A stretch of 8,041 nucleotides of DNA. Origin: Bifidobacteriaceae bacterium. Lineage in GTDB: Bacteria; Actinomycetota; Actinomycetes; Actinomycetales; WQXJ01. The stretch is from the NCBI GenBank assembly GCA_031278675.1, contig JAITJY010000095.1:1-8041 (forward strand), given 5' to 3'. Position numbers and translations under genes: made by a program. Positions within the stretch are counted from its first letter, which is position 1, and every line of letters starts with the position of its first letter. Positions 6,501-8,041 of this stretch are shown piece by piece. The notes below the pieces were generated by a model. That model made no database searches and was not told the origin of the DNA. It saw only the letters and a program-made list of their open reading frames with translations.

Positions 6501-7793
6501 TCAGCCTCCCGATATGACGACTTCCGTGCCGATGCTCAGGTCTTCTCCTGGTTGCAGAATCGCATAGCCGGCTACTTGACCCAGGACGGTCACTGTGACG
6601 CTGACAGATGTGGGTTGGCCGTCTTGGTGTCCCGTGGCCTCTCCGGCGCCTTCAGCGCCGGTGAACACCAACACGGTGGTCCTGTGTTGATCGTCATATC
6701 GTATGGCTGCGACGGGCACGGCTGGTGCGGTCGGGGGTTCACCGACTTCAATCACTGTGATCGGTAGGCCGGCTATCGCGTCTGAATCAATGTCATCCGG
6801 TAGCGCAACCGTCAGGTCGTAGCCCGCAGGTAACGACGACTCCGCAGGCGTGAACTCGCTGATGCTGACAACAGCGCTTGCGGCGGGAGTATTTGAGCCG
6901 ATCGTAAGTGACACTGGGGTACCGACGCTGAAAGCTTCGGCTTGGAGTATGTCCGCCCGGGCTGAGATTGTCGCAGGCGACGTGACCACGGTGACCAAGG
7001 GCAGGTCATCCGTTGGTTCAAGACCAACCGGGCAAATCGCGGCCACTTCGACTCTGTTCGCAGGCAACGGCGCGGTGTCCGCCGCCGCGAGTCCTTTGAG
7101 GCCGGGCAGAACTTCTGGAGCCGTGTAACCATGGGACTCGTATAACCGGGTGACCCCGGCGAGAGTCGACGGCCCAAGATCTCCATCTGGTACACCCGAC
7201 CAAACGCCGGATTCGACCAACATCTGCTGGAGCGATAGTACGTCGTTGCCGCTCAGGCCCACAGTCAGGTCGCGGTATAGCGGAAGTGAACTTGGTACGG
7301 CAAACACGGGCCGTCCGGATACCTCTGCCACGAGAGCGCCGTACTCGATAGCGTCGCCGACTTGGAGAGTTTGCTTCGACACGACCTGGCGGAGAGTCTC
7401 TGTCGTCACCTCCGCCCGCGTCGCCTCGCCCCCCGTGGATGTGGCGGCGCCGTCGGGATTGGCGGTGTCTTCGGCTTGTCCACCGTCCTGGGTGAGACTT
7501 GCAACGGACGGCACTGGTGCGGTGGTGCGGTTGACTCCTACGGTGGTTGGCGCTACCAGGTTGCCAGCCAAACTGTGCTGGGCGCGTGAGGCGCGTTCCT
7601 CAACTTTGCCGGTGACCAGGATGCTCTTGGTGGCGTTGTCGATAGCTGACGTATCGGGCGCGGGGTTCAGCCAAGACATCCCGAGGGCTCCAGTAAAGCA
7701 ACCCACGACAAAGACCGCCAGGACTGTGAACCATAACACGCGGCGGCGCCCGCCTCCACGGTTGTTCACGTCCGCCGCCCGGTGGCCTGCCAC
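6501..7793 (-). CDS. MacA/HlyD-like adaptor with peptidoglycan-binding domain
   Basis: A 430-residue envelope protein, the likely partner of the MacB-like transporter encoded just downstream. The N-terminus has Arg-rich residues (12–18) then one hydrophobic segment (about 19–42), so the rest faces outside. A Thr/Ala/Gly-rich linker covers about 80–128. VVSKQTLQVGDAI (137–149) and GRPVF (160–164) form a lipoyl-like half, interrupted by a PG_binding_1-type domain (about 176–223: GNDVLSLQQML, DGDLGPSTL). The second half, with an ISARADILQAEAF stretch, and the final GTEVVISGG complete a membrane-fusion-protein layout common in actinobacteria. There is no long coiled-coil hairpin, as expected where no outer-membrane channel exists. 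The frame stays open upstream to 7913, but those codons overlap the preceding gene. GTG at 7793, seven bases after that gene's stop, is the best start; GTG at 7769 is possible. Confidence 0.85.
   Translation of the reverse strand: MAGHRAADVNNRGGGRRRVLWFTVLAVFVVGCFTGALGMSWLNPAPDTSAIDNATKSILVTGKVEERASRAQHSLAGNLVAPTTVGVNRTTAPVPSVASLTQDGGQAEDTANPDGAATSTGGEATRAEVTTETLRQVVSKQTLQVGDAIEYGALVAEVSGRPVFAVPSSLPLYRDLTVGLSGNDVLSLQQMLVESGVWSGVPDGDLGPSTLAGVTRLYESHGYTAPEVLPGLKGLAAADTAPLPANRVEVAAICPVGLEPTDDLPLVTVVTSPATISARADILQAEAFSVGTPVSLTIGSNTPAASAVVSISEFTPAESSLPAGYDLTVALPDDIDSDAIAGLPITVIEVGEPPTAPAVPVAAIRYDDQHRTTVLVFTGAEGAGEATGHQDGQPTSVSVTVTVLGQVAGYAILQPGEDLSIGTEVVISGG
6505..6510 (-). promoter_or_regulatory. 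Ribosome-binding site of the ABC transporter gene
   Basis: On the - strand GGGAGG lies 10 bases before ATG 6494 and inside the last codons of the adaptor gene, whose TGA falls between the site and the ATG. This supports the 6494 start and suggests coupled translation of the two proteins. Confidence 0.65.
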
Positions 7794-7800
7794 GATGCTT

Positions 7801-8041
7801 TCAGAGGATCCCGGCTTGTCGCAGGATCTCCCGCGCGCGCTTGACCCGCTCGTTGGCTGCTTGCTTGATGGACAGCAACTCTGCCTCGTTTGCGGCGATG
7901 TACTCCAACTCATACTCGGTGTTGATGTCGGCGACCTGCCTTGTGAAGTCTACGTCGTCGGCGCATTGGGCCTCAGCGATCACGGCTTGCAGTTCCTGTT
8001 CGCCGGTCCACCCGTCTTCCAGACTCACCCCACCAACGGAA
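7801..8041 (-). CDS. Hypothetical helical protein, C-terminal part (cut by window edge)
   Basis: The frame is open from the right edge to TGA at 7803–7801, giving 79 residues. A GTG at 8028 could start it, but the frame continues beyond the window and no good ribosome site precedes that GTG, so I treat it as the end of a longer protein. It is acidic and almost wholly helical in character, with one cysteine (AEAQCADDVDF) followed by a charged amphipathic stretch ending REILRQAG. This shape (a Cys about 55 residues from the end, then a Tyr/Glu/Asn/Lys-rich helix) resembles the C-termini of small actinobacterial secreted or lipoprotein-like proteins I recall beside MacAB-like operons. That is memory, not a search result. 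It is seven bases upstream of the adaptor gene and evidently in the same operon. Function unknown. Confidence 0.6.
   Translation of the reverse strand, partial: SVGGVSLEDGWTGEQELQAVIAEAQCADDVDFTRQVADINTEYELEYIAANEAELLSIKQAANERVKRAREILRQAGIL

Noticed and set aside
5650..6567. A 305-codon open frame on the + strand
   Set aside because: It lies wholly antisense to the ATPase-encoding part of the ABC gene and the end of the adaptor gene, is Ser/Arg-rich with no domain, and reflects GC-biased third positions.
7794..7913. N-terminal extension of the adaptor to the first start at 7913
   Set aside because: The added 40 residues are Ser/Cys/Arg-rich, overlap the coding end of the preceding gene and would bury the membrane segment further inside.
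1..8041. CRISPR array, insertion sequence, integrase or attachment site
   Set aside because: No regularly spaced repeats, terminal inverted repeats, transposase or recombinase motifs were found on either strand.

Overview
The window comes from a GC-rich Gram-positive genome, almost certainly an actinomycete. The evidence is frequent GTG starts, GC-biased third codon positions, a pnp–M16 peptidase gene pair, a RibF opening with the residues VQRW, and a membrane-fusion-type protein carrying a peptidoglycan-binding domain. I cannot name a genus. No RNA genes, CRISPR arrays, insertion sequences or phage genes are visible.

Left part (1–4305), housekeeping and vitamin genes: the 3' end of polynucleotide phosphorylase (S1 RNA-binding domain) is followed after 14 bases by a complete M16 zinc peptidase, both on the + strand. 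A ROK-family sugar-kinase-like protein related to polyphosphate glucokinase runs convergently on the - strand. About 235 bases of very GC-rich divergent spacer then lead into bioY (biotin uptake S component) and ribF (bifunctional riboflavin kinase/FAD synthetase), both +. The bioY 5' leader holds an imperfect palindrome and a perfect 8-bp GC hairpin. ribF probably has its own promoter, whose -10 box overlaps the bioY stop codon.

Right part (4386–8041), a tight - strand operon read from right to left: the C-terminal end of a small charged, helical protein of unknown function (cut by the window edge), a membrane-anchored MacA/HlyD-like adaptor with a peptidoglycan-binding domain, and a MacB-type ABC transporter with ATPase and FtsX-like permease fused in one chain. 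Gaps between genes are 7 and 6 bases. Together they look like a Gram-positive cell-envelope export or mechanotransmission system; the substrate is unknown.

The two parts differ in composition: by eye, CTAG occurs about 16 times in the first 4.4 kb and only twice in the remaining 3.65 kb, so the transporter operon may have a different history from the core genes. I found no clearly unprecedented system. The best leads are the transporter operon with its unusual ATPase N-terminus and the structured bioY leader.
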